Assembly (NCBI GenBank): GCA_964019415.1
Contig: OZ025874.1
Span: 1,781,012 to 1,845,011, forward strand
Direction: 5' to 3'
Source: Ianthella basta
Lineage: Eukaryota > Porifera > Demospongiae > Verongiida > Ianthellidae
Length of the DNA stretch: 64,000 bases
In this document: in pieces, positions 45,701 to 63,420 of the stretch
Numbering within the stretch: the stretch's first letter is position 1
Layout of the letters: each line of letters begins with the position of its first letter
The notes under the pieces: model-generated
The model's input: the letters and a program-made list of their open reading frames with translations, nothing else
Database searches by the model: none
Told to the model about the DNA's origin: nothing
Position numbers and translations under genes: made by a program

Positions 45701-48700
45701 AACAAGGCCACCAATGCAAGTTGCCGAGAGTTACCACCCCGAGTGCAAGTAGAGTGGTTGCGCTAGTTGGGCAGAACACGGTTCACATATAGTGCCCAAG
45801 TTCAAGTTGCAAAGCTGTTGCTGCATCCTGCTCCAACTTGTGCCGTTCGACTAGCACCAACACTGTACTTGTATTCATAGTGGTCCTGCACAGCATGCCA
45901 ATCGATGCTGGGTGCCCGGTCCCCCTGACCTTCAGCAACTTGCACTGGTGGTGTTTTTTGTTCCATCAACTAGCGCAAACACTCTGCTTGCACTCGGGGT
46001 GGTTACTCTCGGCAACTTGCATTGGTGGCCTTGTTCATAGAAGCACTGGTGCATATACTGCATGCGCAGATTGCAACTTGTACTGTGTGGTGGTGGTGCT
46101 GGTGGTGTATATATATATATATATATAGATACATGCGCGCATGCACGGCTATCTCCACTTACTACTGATTTCCACAGAAGCAGAACTCCCTTGAACATGC
46201 CACCTGGAACAATAACAATCAGAAAAATAATAGTTGCAGAAGAGGTTGACAGTCATGTTCACCATAAGACGACCCTCCCCAAGGAGCTGCTTGGGTACAG
46301 AGAGGCGATAGGTTCCTGAACGCCCAATCCTCTCCAGTTGTCCATTGTATTGTGTGTCATTGGATGCATTAGAAGCCCAGCAGCTTGATATTACAGCCAC
46401 TCCTGAACGATTCCCATTAACTTGGTTCCAACTGAGTTCCAGGTAGTACCCAAGGGATGTACTCAAGCTAATAGAAGAGTCAAATTCAAATTCAAGTATT
46501 GTGAAATTCTTGATTTCACTCTCTGCTGTGACATCTCTAATGTTGACAACATCAAAGTTACCTACATATATAGTGAGAAAGCAACTGTGCAGTAATATTT
46601 GTAGTACATGCAATTGAGAAACATGATACATATGAACACTCCACACTTAACATGATTAAGTTTGATATATAATATACATACCACACACTGAAGCTAGCTA
46701 GACATTTGGGCCCATGTAGCTGTACAAGGAAATTAGGAATGCATAGCGATATTCACGGCAATGTGGTTCATCATGGTGTTGAGTTACTGTTGCTTGTTTC
46801 TATGCTTCTTCTGCTAACCATTCCTAACTCCTTTTTAATTCTAAAGGAATTTTTATACACTAGTTTGTACAGTTTTTTCATATCCAAAGGACTATGGTTA
46901 CATCAGATTGATACCAGCACTGACTAATACCCCTTCTTTAAATTAGATGAAGATTGTGCAGAGGATTGAGCACAATTATGCCACTTTAGATAAAGCGGTT
47001 GCTGTGTACCGTATGGTATACCAGCACAACAAAATGGCGGCAATGGGAAATCTGTGATACACGGGGAGGAGAAATTTCCTGCCCGCTCCAGCGCTGTACT
47101 TATCGGATTGCCACTGGCGCTCAAATCCTAGTCCTTGACTTAGGTACGTAAGTTCTTGTATACACAACTTGGGTCCGTAGGTGCCCTGTGCCGTGCGCTA
47201 AGAGTGTGCAAAATTTCACTGGGAAGGAGGAGAAGAATATGAAAAGACAAAATGGGGTACGAGCAGCCTATAACACTTGTCTCGTATGGGCACTTTGGGT
47301 TGCCTTTGGGTACGCTGCCATGCATTGTCAATACATCAAAAGAAGCCTATCCATGGCTTTTAATTGTTCTCTGCCACTGCCGTTTGGCTAGTTTCGCTGA
47401 AGCGCCTGGATACATTAAGATAGGAGATGTCATTTTGAACCGGGCACATTCCTAAATAGACGTCACGAGTGTGATGTCTGAAAATTATGTATAAATAATA
47501 GGTAACATGTAATATATATAATAGGTTTGTGGTATAACTATTGCGGCTATATACACTTCATTCTTGGACATATATAATATATAGGTTGAATGACTGGGGA
47601 AACACAAAAGTGTATATAATAATATAGCTACTAACCTTTCTTAGCACTGATCTCCAAAGAATCAGAAATCCATCTAATTTGCCATTGGGAACATCTGCAA
47701 AAGAGTCCAACAATTCCAGTTCTAAACACACCTATGGTGGTGGTGCAGTAGAGATTGATGGTCAGGTTCACTAGTAGACGACCATCTCCAAGGTTACTGA
47801 TAGGAGTTTGGATGTGATAGGTAGTCCCATTCTGTGGAACTCTCTTCACAGTGCCATCAGTGCCAGCCAATACGTCAGCAAAAGCGCATAATGGTAAAAA
47901 GTGCGGGCGAATTGCTATTACTCCTGAATCTGAGCCATGAACTTGGGTCCAGGCAAGATGTGCACTGTAGGATAGGAACTGGTTCAAACCAGTTAATGGA
48001 CCAAGTTCTACCTCAAACACAGCCATCCTGTTCAAGAGATCATCGTCTGTTGTGATGTCTCTAAAACTGACAGCATCAAAATCACCTATTGCACAGAAGT
48101 CAAAGGGTGTTCAACTCAATTGGAGGTTAATATTATTTCACAATTTATATGATTCAGAAATATACATATACTTAATTTAGATATAACAGAGAATTTGCCA
48201 TAATAGTAATTCCCAAAATTTTAATATTCCCAAACTGGTGAACATGTTGGTGCGTAAGATGTATGTATGTTGTGTGCATATCAATTGACTCACCTCGCTT
48301 GGCACTGACTGAGACAGTCTCTGATTCTCCCTCGTATTGCCACTGAGTGCAGGTGCAGCGGTACGTAGACCTGTACACGTCTGGGGTGCATTCGTAACCA
48401 GAGAACTGTACACATCTCAGCTTAATGTACAATGTCAGCAGCAACGGGCCCTCTCCAAGGTCTGTTGTGTTCACAGTGAAGCGATACCTCATAGCACCTT
48501 CTACTTGTTGCAGGCTCTCAGCCATGACAGTGATGAGTCCTCTGGAGTGGGTGTTTACTGTCTCCCATTGTAGCTGGATGATGTCACGATTCAATGAGTC
48601 ACTTGTGAACAAGTTAGATGAGCTGTTGACAGAGTCATTTGTGAGCAAGTCACTGTTTAACACAGAAAATGAGAAAGACACAATATTCTGAATTTTTTCT

Positions 48701-50181
48701 TCCACAGTGGTGACTTCTTGAAAATTTCTCACTTCAAGTATGATTGGAGAGGTAGCATTTTCAATCTGAGCATCTATATCATGTATGGAATGAAGTGATA
48801 GGTTCAAGCATGACATGTAGCTTCCTACTAAGTATTTGCATAAATTATGGCAATTTCATTAAATAATGTATGAACTACAGATATCTGTATTAGACCTGGA
48901 GCCCTCAAGTTGGAGTGAGAAAAGTAGGACTACAATGGAGCTCTACTGTCGGCCTGTCCGGCGAACGTAGCTACTATAGTGCGATCCCCGATGCTGTAAA
49001 CTAGACCCTTCTACCATGTTCCTTCAAGACGTAATTCCTAAATAGCGGGAAAATTCTTCATTTTCGTCATTGTGCCGTATTGCGCTCGAGTCTCTTCGCC
49101 TCTTGAAAGTTGGTGCTCTCAAAGTAGGTTAGCAAAGGCATGTACACAGCGAATTTGAAGTGCTTTGCCTGTACGCTTAGCAAGTGCGAGTAAATTAACC
49201 TTCGCGGCCATGTTTTCGACTTCAGACTCCGTTCCTACCTTAAAGTACCTTGTACCAACTCAAAGGCTAATACTTCTCTTCACTGATATAGCAGCAGGGT
49301 CAAGGGTACAAGTGAACTCTTTGCACCTGGGGGTCACTGGGTTAATAATAACATTAGGGTAAGACTTCCGCTGATGTCATAAGGTAGTGTATAATACATC
49401 CATACGTACTGGCAGTTAACGTCAACTATCTATAGTCAATAATTGATAACATACCAACTCAAAGGCTAATTGCTTTAAAGATATATAGCAACAGTACTCA
49501 TAACAGGGTCAGGGGCCATAGCTCCACACCCACCACATGCATCTTTGCACCTGATCATGAGGTCACTGGGTTAATAATATATAGATTAGGTTAGCCTTGC
49601 ACCCAGGTCCTTAGGTCAATTGTACTAATATCCCCAGATGGCCATAGTACAGGCTAGGCTAGGGTATATAAGACTTTCAGTGATGTGATAATATGCTGAC
49701 TAGCAATTTATACAATTATCCTTTACTTTGCAGTTGAACTCAACACATGCACTCTATGATTGATCTCTTTGCTCCAAACCTTCTGCATGATTTAAGTGCA
49801 CTAGCCATAAATATATAATTGACGGTGTGAACACTGTGAAGGTGGAAATTGAGCTTGTGAATTAGCTAATGTAAAAGATTGCACAGTCAACTTCCACTAT
49901 CCTTGTAGTGATTTCTTCTAATTTCATGCTGGGGATATGTACGTAATCATGCACCTCCAAGGCTTTTATAGTTGGCCTGGGTGTCAAGAGTCTTCTGCTG
50001 TAATTAAGGTTAGCTACTCTGCTAGAAGTGAGCCAACGTGCAGCTACATAGACTAGTGTACTTGTGCGTCTACAGGACTAAGGTTACACTGACCAGAAAT
50101 GCTTTTCAAGGACTCACCAGTGATGCTGCAGTACACAGTGGCCAGCACAAGCGCAGCACTACACCACTGCCAGGTCCCCAT
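42721..50181 (-). CDS. Receptor-like gene C: signal peptide, three repeats, hydrophobic C-terminus
   Basis: Five exons, all junctions phase 1: 50181-50118 (signal peptide MGTWQWCSAALVLATVYCSI), 48773-48294 (repeat 1, 160 codons), 48085-47636 (repeat 2, 150), 46561-46163 (repeat 3, 133) and 42800-42721 (C-terminus ending IWMCLGIVLLTIMQ). The product is 490 residues. Architecture, exon phases and sequence are closest to genes A and B. Repeat 1 reads DIIQLQWETVNTHSRGLITV; repeat 2 ends CSQWQIRW; repeat 3 has the polar motif LELSWNQVNGNRSGVAVISS shared with gene B. Intron 4 is 3.4 kb and holds a foldback beginning within about 70 nt of the exon 4 donor. Likely secreted or cell-surface through a lipid anchor or tail-less span; ligand unknown. 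Confidence 0.8.
44490..44770. other. GC- and CpG-richer island inside intron 4 of gene C
   Basis: Stands out from AT-rich surroundings (gggccgccgcgcacgcttct). Short open frames exist on both strands; the minus one begins MGAKEKRARRPILSASCF. It could be a nested first exon or an inserted fragment. I do not recognise a family and see no convincing continuation. Confidence 0.3.
45380..46115. repeat. Foldback of ~150-bp repeats in intron 4 of gene C
   Basis: Direct copies of a unit with agtgcaagttg, atgcagtatatgtgc, caagttgcc and gagtgcaagtagagtg occur at about 45415-45525, 45555-45605 and 45650-45772. An inverted copy lies at 45966-46091. The last direct and inverted copies are about 90% alike over 125 bp with a 190-bp spacer, so the intron RNA can fold into a long duplex. 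Confidence 0.8.
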
Positions 50182-50244
50182 GTTTGGTAGACTTCACTCT
50201 CGAAGCTGAAGTTCTATTCTGTACCTCAGTACTATCAGAATGGT

Positions 50245-50252
50245 ATATATAT
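50245..50252 (-). promoter_or_regulatory. Possible TATA box of receptor-like gene C
   Basis: TATATATA on the minus strand, about 64 bp upstream of the gene C ATG. Plausible position, low specificity. Confidence 0.3.
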
Positions 50253-51825
50253 AGCCAACTATATCTGTACCTTGGGCCTGCTGATCAGTATTTATAATGT
50301 AGCTAGGTAAGTAGCTAGTAATCTGTGGGGTAAGGTGTCTGCATGATGTTATTGCTGCTATAGCGGTACACTTGGGCTAATTGAGTCTTGTCGTGTCTGT
50401 TGTGGTCAGCTGGACTGTCCCCTGCCCCTACCGAAGCCATGCAACTGGGCAAATGACTCTCTGGCCTGGTTCATGGGTACGATTGAGTTGTACATGTTTG
50501 GAAGCACAATTATTATAGGGACACTGTAAGCTCTCACCCCTTCCAATGCAGAATCCAATGGCAATTGCAAGAAGAAGTAGCTTGTCATTCTGCACTCTAA
50601 ATGCAATGTATAGCTAGCCAGCTAGCGCGATAGCTATCTATAGATAGCTAACCTTATAGTATAGTTTCTACTGCATATCATTTCCAGCGTCAGTATAAAC
50701 TGTATATATAATACATACCCTACAATCTGCCAGCACAGCTATTGGTAGCACATGAGGAGGAAGGGAGCATTTTATGCAAACAATATCAGTGCTTTGCATT
50801 CTGATAGAGTGTATAGTTATAAATTAATGGGTTTTAAATGACATTATGGTTTCTAGGTAATGAACTGTTTGAATTGTTTCTGAGCATTGTAGACAACATA
50901 CAGAATTTTCTTGGTAGCTAGAGTGAATTCTATTGCCCATATAATCCTATTATATATAGAAGGGACTTCAAGGCCAAGTCAGCGAAAACAATGTGTAAGC
51001 CTTAGAGTATGTGTCACTATATATGTAAGTTCAAATTCTCATAAAATGAATGTTAACATGCTTTGTAAGTCCGGCAGCTGACACTATATTAGATGCATTG
51101 ATTATGCATAAAGTATTTAGCATGTTACATGCAAGTTGCTGATACTTGTATATGTGTGTTCTTAATATGTATGTAGATATGTGACATGATACGACATTGA
51201 TCAATGACAATTTCAATATTATAGACAATGTTATATGTCATAGTATGCTACTAGCTAGTCTTTGGTTCCTTTGTATTCACCCAACTGCATTTTGCAGCTG
51301 CATCAGGAGGATTCAACCAGCACTCATGAATGAAAATGTATGTCTAACAATATATTGTACACTTAAGTATGTCTCAGATTGATAATCAGAATGGTTGGAG
51401 TGATCATTTCCTACTATAATAGCAAGTTCTTTTGTATTATTTCATTTTGCAAGTGTCAGTATTGTAACAATGTTGTAAGTGAAACGAACTCATCCATGGT
51501 GGCACAGTTGCAGATGGTACACTGAGGTTACTTGACATTGTAATGTCTTTGATGGACATGATAAACACCATATTGAGCTACGTAGCTAATGTGCACATGT
51601 GTGCATGGTCAGTCAAAGAAAATATGCTGACTTACTACATTGTTGAATGCATATCAAATGAACTTGGTGTATTGCAGTCTAATGTTCTATAATAACTATT
51701 AAGCATATTAGCTGCGTATAACTATCATGATGACCAGTGGCTGGGTGTAATTAACTGCAGGAAGAGAAGGGTTAGGGTTAAGTGCTTCAGGTAACTATAT
51801 ATGTACATGAAAAGTCACTGTGTGC

Positions 51826-52075
<250 letters not shown>

Positions 52076-52127
52076 CAATGTGTACCACACAGCTTCCCTA
52101 ATTCTTTCTTTCCTATCACACTCACTT

Positions 52128-53528
52128 TCACCCAGTCTTCCTGATTCCTTTACGGCAGTCTGGGTCTGCCAAGCTAGTCAAGGCTATTCCACAGGCTCCC
52201 TCTTTGACTTTCATCTGACGATCAGCCACCACAATATGCCTTGCACCACCCTTCAGCCAGTTAGCAAGAATGTCTCTCATCTTGGTAGCCAGAAAGTCAT
52301 ACCGCTTGACAAGAACTCCTCTGAAACTGAGATAGCCTTTGCGCTCACACAAATACCTCTCACCATACAGCTGAAGATAATGTGTTTCTGAAATGTTTGC
52401 AGCATTGTCACGGATAGCTTTCAGCAACTCTGAAGAAACATCAGAAGCTTTGATAGCATCCTACAGAGACATGCAGAGTAGAGAACACTAGTACTGCTAA
52501 TGATTATTGGTTGGCTATATTAAATTATACAGTACACATGCATATATATCCAGTCTCCATGCAGTCAATTGCAACTAATCAGTCCAAGTGGCAATGATTA
52601 CATGTGATGAGTTCAAATACATGTACAACAAGTGCAGGCCATCAAGTGTTCTAAAGAAACACTGCTACATAGTATGAATGACATCTTCCTGCTGTGCTAT
52701 GCCCAAGAGTTTGCTATGTAGAATGTGGTTGCAACCTCTGAAACTCTGTGCTAGTCATCCTGGGCGTATATAACCATACATATTAGTGCACATAATAATA
52801 TGCTCACAGCAGCTTCATAGCATTGTTCTTTGGGCCACAGTTGCATCTCCACTTCAAATGGGGCAATGGATCCTGCAAGTGGAAATGACATAAGGCTGCC
52901 ACATACATCTTCTGCATGTATACAGTGCATGTCATGTAGTGCATGGTCTTATTTACCTTTCTTTGTTGAGATGTCAATGTTACTGCTTGTCTGGCTGTTG
53001 AAGATCCATTCAGAGCAGAGGGGGCAGTAGTGGGATGTAACTCGACGGCAGACCAGACTGATAGATACATTGATGGACAGTGGACCACTACCCAACGTTG
53101 TGAGATAAACAGTCAGTTTGTAGGAGCCATCTCCAACTTGCTCAAGGGTGTTTCTTGGTGTGCCTCCACAGCTCCTGTTACCAGCAGGAGGGAGATAGTA
53201 AGTGCGAGATCCATGGTATCCTCCATATTCAGTTTTCAGTTCACTCCATTGGAACTGGATACTGTAGGCAAGTCTCAGGCTTGGGCTAATTCTGGGATTT
53301 ATATCAAATGTGAAAACCGCTTGTCTGTTCTCCAGATCATCCTGAGTGGTATTGTCCTGAAGGTTCTCAATACTGATAACTATGAACATTCAATAATAGG
53401 TAACATTTATATAATTATTGCCGATCAGATGACATTTGAACAATCAAAGCATGGCTAACTACAGAAATGTTTGTACTGTAAAATATAAACTTAATATAGA
53501 TTACATTGTTGACAAGATGTATGAAAGC

Positions 53529-53610
<82 letters not shown>

Positions 53611-56600
53611 AAACATAATGTGTAAAGGGTCACTTTATTATAATAGTAGTAATAAATGATAATAATGATAATTATTATTATAAGACAAAGAGACACAGAT
53701 ACGCATTACATTAATTGAACAATCATACTGATGAATTAAATCAAATAAAATCAATCAAATCAATTCAATTAAATCAATCAATCAATCAATAGACTGGAGT
53801 CCTGGCAGCTCCAAAGTGCTCTGCACAGAGGCAGAGTTCCCCATCTGGATAGCCACAGATAGTCGCTGGAGCAGGTAGGCGAAAGACTGAGGCTCCCCTG
53901 TGGTTGCCTTCAGCCTGCGGCCTAGGTTTCGGAGGAAACTCAATGAGAGAGTGCAACCTACTGCAATTGGGCGAATACCACCACTTTTCTTAGTTAGGGC
54001 AGTCAGATTTGCTCCAAAGAAGAGGGGGCAGATAGAGGTGGGGGTTCTGCCTTCAAGAATCAGTGTGGTAAGGCCTACTAGAGCTGTTAAGAGGGATGCG
54101 CCCCCATCACCTGCTGATGGACTTGTAAGGTCTTTGAGATGTTGAGGGAGTAGGCCATCAAAGCCTCCACTCGATCCTTTGGGGAAGGATGAGATTACCT
54201 TCATGATGGCTTGGGTATCAACGGTGAAAGCGAGTGGTGATGTGTGTTCCAAGGAAGGGATGTCAGAGTCAGGCGGTGGCAGAGGATGCTTAGCTTTGAG
54301 GGCTTGTAGGGTCTCACTACTGGGTTCTGCAATAGCATCCTCGCTGCAAGCCAGCCGGACAGCCCCTCGGTAATCACCCTCTTCCAGTTTACTGGAGACC
54401 CTGGAGGCCAGTTGCTCCATCTGGTTGTGCTTTTTGGGTGGTCTCACTCGCTGGGGAGGCCGAGTAGCAGGTGTCTCCGTGGACGGTTCCTGGGTCACTT
54501 GCTTGTTGATCAGGGTTGCCAAACTCCAGCGCTTACCCCCTCTGGCAGGTGTTTGCAGACATTTCTTGGAAAAGGAGAGCAATCCCACCCAAGAGGACAC
54601 ATCGTTTCTAGAGACGACCTGCTTAATCACATTGGCCAGCCTTCGCGCGACAGTCACTCTAGAGAGCCGAGGTATTCGCTTCACAGTCCTAATCGGCGAG
54701 CTAAGGTGTGAAATCAGGGATTCAATTTCAGCTTGTGTAGAGATATCAAGTTGTTGATCACTGGCTAATTGATGAACGGTTTCTGGTGGTGGAACGGTGT
54801 CCGGTTGTAGATCAACGGCAGGCTGGTGATCGATAGCGCCATTCACAGCAGATCGTTGACCCACCTCAGGCTTGTTCATACATCGATTGGGCTGGGATGT
54901 GGACGGCCAGCAATCTACACAAAGTCTGCCATTCTTCACTCTTCATTCTTATTATTATTATTAATTATTATTAAATATAGCCATTATTATTTTTACTATT
55001 ATTATTATTATTATTATCATTATTATATTATTATTATAGCTATGCCACAGGCACTATAGGGCCTCAGTGGCCTTCTCCAGTTTTCTTCATGTTGACTCTC
55101 CTACTGCTCTTTCCTTAGTGATCTACTGATTTCTCCCTATCCTCATTCCCCTCTGTTTTCTCCCCTCTCTTTCCCACTTGGACTCTCCCTCACTCATCTA
55201 TGTAGATCCACCTCTATATAACTCTGTCTGTACATGCTTAGGGTGGATGGGTATGAATGTGCTACTAACCTCTTTTAGCACTAATCTCCAAAGGATCAGA
55301 GGTCCCTCTCATTTGCCAACCATTACGACATTGACGCTGATTGCGGGAATAGCCACCATTATAATTCCATAAACAGGAGACATGGACAGCAAGAGTCATC
55401 AGAAGGTTGTCTCTCCCAAGGTAATCAAGAGGAACTGACAGGCAATATTGATTGGTTGCAATCTCTTTGAATCTCACATTAGCATAGATATAAGATGGTG
55501 CCGTTATCGCTCCAGACCTCCAGGTGAGACGGATATAAAAATCATTCAATATTAGCGAACGAGACAAAGGAAATAAAGGCGTGAATTCAAATTCAAATAT
55601 GGCAGTCTTCTTTTCAAGATCCATGCTTGTTGTGGTATCTCTGAAGTTGACAATATCAAAATTTTCTATTGCAGAGGGAGAGACCAAAGAATAATGGATA
55701 TACATGAAGAGGATTACTATAAATCATATCCACACCAAAGTCCATTGAAAATCTCGGTCTTCGAAACTGTCAGTGTTAGATTTTAGTGTCAAGACTCTAT
55801 AAATTCATGCATTACTCCTCTCTATTGTAACTTAACGATATGATAAGTAATTCAATCACCATGTTTCTATTTCTCTATTTCTTCTTCTCTCTCCCCATCT
55901 TTCCCTTGCTGATATCCTGCTTCTTTCCTATCCCCTCTCCTCCCTCCCAATCCCTCCCACTTGAACACTCACTTACTCCTCTAGATCTAGCTCTGCCCCA
56001 TGTAACTCTGTCTTTGTCTATAGGGTGGATGAATGTTACTGTGCTATTCTAACCTCTTTTAGGACTGATCTCCAAAGGATCTGACGTAACTCTAATCTGC
56101 CCGTCAGAACAATAACACCGCCAATATCTGCGAGGAAGCAAACATTCTAAACAGATTTTCAAATCCAGGTTCACTGTAAGGCGACCCTCCCCAAGGTGCC
56201 TAATCTGGACTGATAGGCGATATGTTCCATTTTGTCCAACTCTCTCCATTTCAGCTCTTGCCGTAAAGGATATATTCCTATCAACTGGTCTCCAGGAGAG
56301 CCTCTTTTGAAACACATAGGATGTTTCCAAATAAGACAAAGGAAATGCAGGGTCTAGTTCAAACTCAAATGTTGCATTCTTATTATGTTCAAGATCTGTG
56401 ATTGTGGTAGTATCTCTAAAGTTGACAACATCAAAGTGACCTATTACAGAGAGATAGGAAAGACTAGATCAAACATAAAAAGTACTGCAAATTATCCCCG
56501 CATCAAAGTTCATTAAAAATTCATCAATAGTTACTAAACATAAATTGCTGATCACTAGGAATGTCACCACATTAATAACTTGTTGGGCAAAATAATCATG

Positions 56601-58829
56601 CTCGTTCACCCTCCAATTACAATAGTTCAGACCTGTGGAGATGGATATTGGAACTAGACTACACTGTGGCAAGTTCAAATTACTAGCCTCCAAGCCCCGA
56701 TTCCATCTATCCCTCCCTTGTGAAGGAAACAATGAGTGAACAAACACCAGCTAAAATGACTATGTTATGCCTATGAGTACAATCAGTCATGTACATTCTC
56801 CAGAACCAGGTATATAGGCCATTCAGCAAACAGTCCATTTTTCTCCAGTTTCTATTACAGCACTATATATATGAACTGCATTATGAGCAAGTTGCTTTCT
56901 GAATTTGCTTTTCCCTTTTCCCCTTTTGTGCACATGGTTAAATCATGCTTTTTGTCACTTAGCTATGGTTTATTCCTGGTAAATTTCAGTCTGCATGAAA
57001 GTTGCACTTTTGCAAATGTATAGCAATTCCTATTGTAAAATAGAATGGCAGCAAAGATGATAATTATAATTTTTATGAAGGGTACACATACAAATACATG
57101 AAGTATAATTTGGAATATTATGGGCATCAATTAGTTTTGTGATCCATGATCTCTAATTACCTTTTGTTGTGATATAATCTATAAATCTAGAAGCATCAAA
57201 GTCACTTAGTAATTGTTTCAGAGATATACAGCAAAGAATGATTCATGCACAAAGAGTAGTCTCACTTACAATCTTGATAATTATATATTGCACATAGGCC
57301 ACTCAAAACTCATGCAACTGCTACATTGAAGAATAGTCACACTCTAATCATAGAGCTTGGCTAAGTGATAATAATAATCACATAGATTTAAGGAGATTTA
57401 TATAGACTAACCTTTCTTCGCACTAATCACCAAAGGATCAGATGTCCAACTTACTTGCCATTCAGAACAATTGCAATAATAATATCGAGACCGCCTTACA
57501 TCTGTGTAGCTGATGCAATAGAGATTGATGGTCAGGCTCACTAGCAATGGGCCATCTCCAAGGCTTCGCATAGGAACTGAGATGCGATAGGTAGTACCGT
57601 TCTGTGTAACTTTCTCCACAGTGCCATCATAGCCTTGTCTTTTCGTATAGACATATCTATACCAACTTACTCCTGGCTGAGATGCACGGATTGTTCCTGA
57701 TTGATTGCCTCCAACCTGGCTCCAGTGGAGAAATGCATCATAGGTAAGGTAATTGTTCAAACCAGTTAGAGGACCAAGTACCACCTCAAACACAGCCATG
57801 CGCTTTAAGAGATCACTGTCTGTTGTGATGTCCCTAAAACTGACAACATCAGACTCGCCTATTGCAGAGAAATAATTTGAATAGTGAGTCAATGAGAGAT
57901 TATGTATGTATGCACAATTAGGCCTTATGTTGTCCACATTACCAATTGACTCACCTCGCATAGCACTGACTAAAATGGTCTCTGATTCTCCCTTGTATTG
58001 CCACTGAGTGCAGGTGCAGCGCTGCTGGTAGTATTGCTTGTTTTGATAATATAAGTATCGTGAGCAATTGTTTGCACAGCTCTGTATGCATTTCAGTTTA
58101 ATGAGCAGTGTCAGTAGCAGTGGGCCCTCTCCAAGGTCTGTTGTGTTCACAGTGAAGCGATACATCATAGCATCTTCACTGCCATTGTGTCCTTGATGCA
58201 GGCTATTGATCTCGGCCATGACAGCAACAAGTCCTCTGGAGTGTGTGTTTACCGTCTCCCATTGCAGCTGGATGATGTCACGATTCAAAGAGTTACCAGT
58301 GAACAAGTCAAATGAGTAGCTGGCCAAGTCACTGACTAACACAGAAAATGAGAAAGCTGCAATATTCCGGATTCTTTCATCCACAGTGGTCACCTCTTGA
58401 AAATTGGCCACTTCAAGCATGATTTGAGAAGTTCCATTTTCAATCTGAGCATCTATATTATGTGCAGAGTGAATTAAATTAATGCTTACAGGCTCAAACA
58501 TGATGTACATATGTACTTTATGAAACACAGTTTATATATGCTAGATATCTACATAAATACAATGTAGGGTATGGTTACATACTAGGCTTGACTAGGTCAT
58601 CAGGAAGTTTCTGGTCTTCTTTGTTGAATGAGAGCATATCTGGATTATACATTTTAACTTTCTCTACCCTATGCATAAAGTGCAATTTATAACATGTAAT
58701 TATGTGTGTGTGTGTTTGTTAGAGCAATGTTATAAATTGAACAGAAATACTTTCCAGGGACTCACCAGTGATGCCACAGTACGCAGTGCCCAGCACAAGT
58801 GCAGCAACACACCACTGCCAGGCTCCCAT
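52128..58829 (-). CDS. Receptor-like gene D: signal peptide, five repeats and a separate C-terminal domain
   Basis: Eight exons: 58829-58766 (signal peptide MGAWQWCVAALVLGTAYCGI), 58452-57955 (166 codons), 57858-57412 (149), 56440-56054 (129), 55665-55270 (132), 53379-52957 (141), 52872-52808 (linker, phase 1 to 0, GSIAPFEVEMQLWPKEQCYE) and 52460-52128 (110 residues, then stop). The five repeat exons are all phase 1 at both ends. The joined product is about 870 residues. The last exon encodes a domain with Y-x-Q/I-x-Y/H...RYLC-(E/I)R and MRDIL-x-x-WL motifs, also present in gene E, where a membrane span follows. Here the frame stops at RKTG with no span, so D is predicted to be secreted unless a further exon exists. 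A GGGTGA donor-like site lies right at the stop. Intron 5 carries a retrotransposon fragment and intron 3 a relic exon. Confidence 0.78.
53530..53605. repeat. (AAT)n(ATT)n self-complementary repeat
   Basis: About 12 AAT units run directly into about 12 ATT units, so the tract is its own inverted repeat. In intron 5 of gene D. Confidence 0.9.
53782..54939 (-). mobile_element. Truncated reverse-transcriptase-type retrotransposon fragment
   Basis: A 385-codon open segment without a convincing ATG at its left end. It contains RPLSRVTVARRLANVI-like and FSKKCLQTPARGGKRW segments, then SSFPKGSSGGFDGLLPQHLK, LTALTKKSGGIRPIAVG and CTL. The GGFDGLxPxHLK and GGxRPIAVG motifs are the first motifs of the reverse transcriptase of non-LTR-like elements. 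Homology stops after CTL, before the catalytic YxDD motif, so the element is cut and inactive. It is flanked by (CAAT)n-like and (TTA)n tracts inside intron 5 of gene D. The exact clade is not assigned. Confidence 0.75.
54940..55040. repeat. (TTA)n-rich tract
   Basis: Imperfect TTA/ATT units at the edge of the retrotransposon fragment. Confidence 0.8.
57156..57206 (-). pseudogene. Relic start of a repeat exon in intron 3 of gene D
   Basis: On the minus strand tgactttgatgc...ttatatcacaacaaaag matches the first 45 bp of family repeat exons (gtgactttgatg...gacatcacaacaga), encoding DFDASRFIDYITT. The rest of the exon is missing. Gene D probably had another repeat that was lost by deletion. Confidence 0.55.
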
Positions 58830-58928
58830 GTTCATTATGCCCTACTTCTTAAAGTTGAAGTTCCACTGAATTGGAACTAATCCTAGTTGCTGCCAGTGGG
58901 TCTCTCTGCATCTGAGCATGCAGCTCTA

Positions 58929-58936
58929 CTTATATA
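58929..58936 (-). promoter_or_regulatory. TATA box of receptor-like gene D
   Basis: TATATAAG on the minus strand, 100 bp upstream of the ATG at 58829, a suitable distance for a leader of about 70 nt. Confidence 0.45.

Positions 58937-63420
<4,484 letters not shown>

Noticed and set aside
53030..53458. 142-codon plus-strand frame over gene D exon 6
   Set aside because: It is antisense to a repeat exon. The similarity of its translation to a frame in gene B intron 3 led to the relic exon call on the opposite strand instead.
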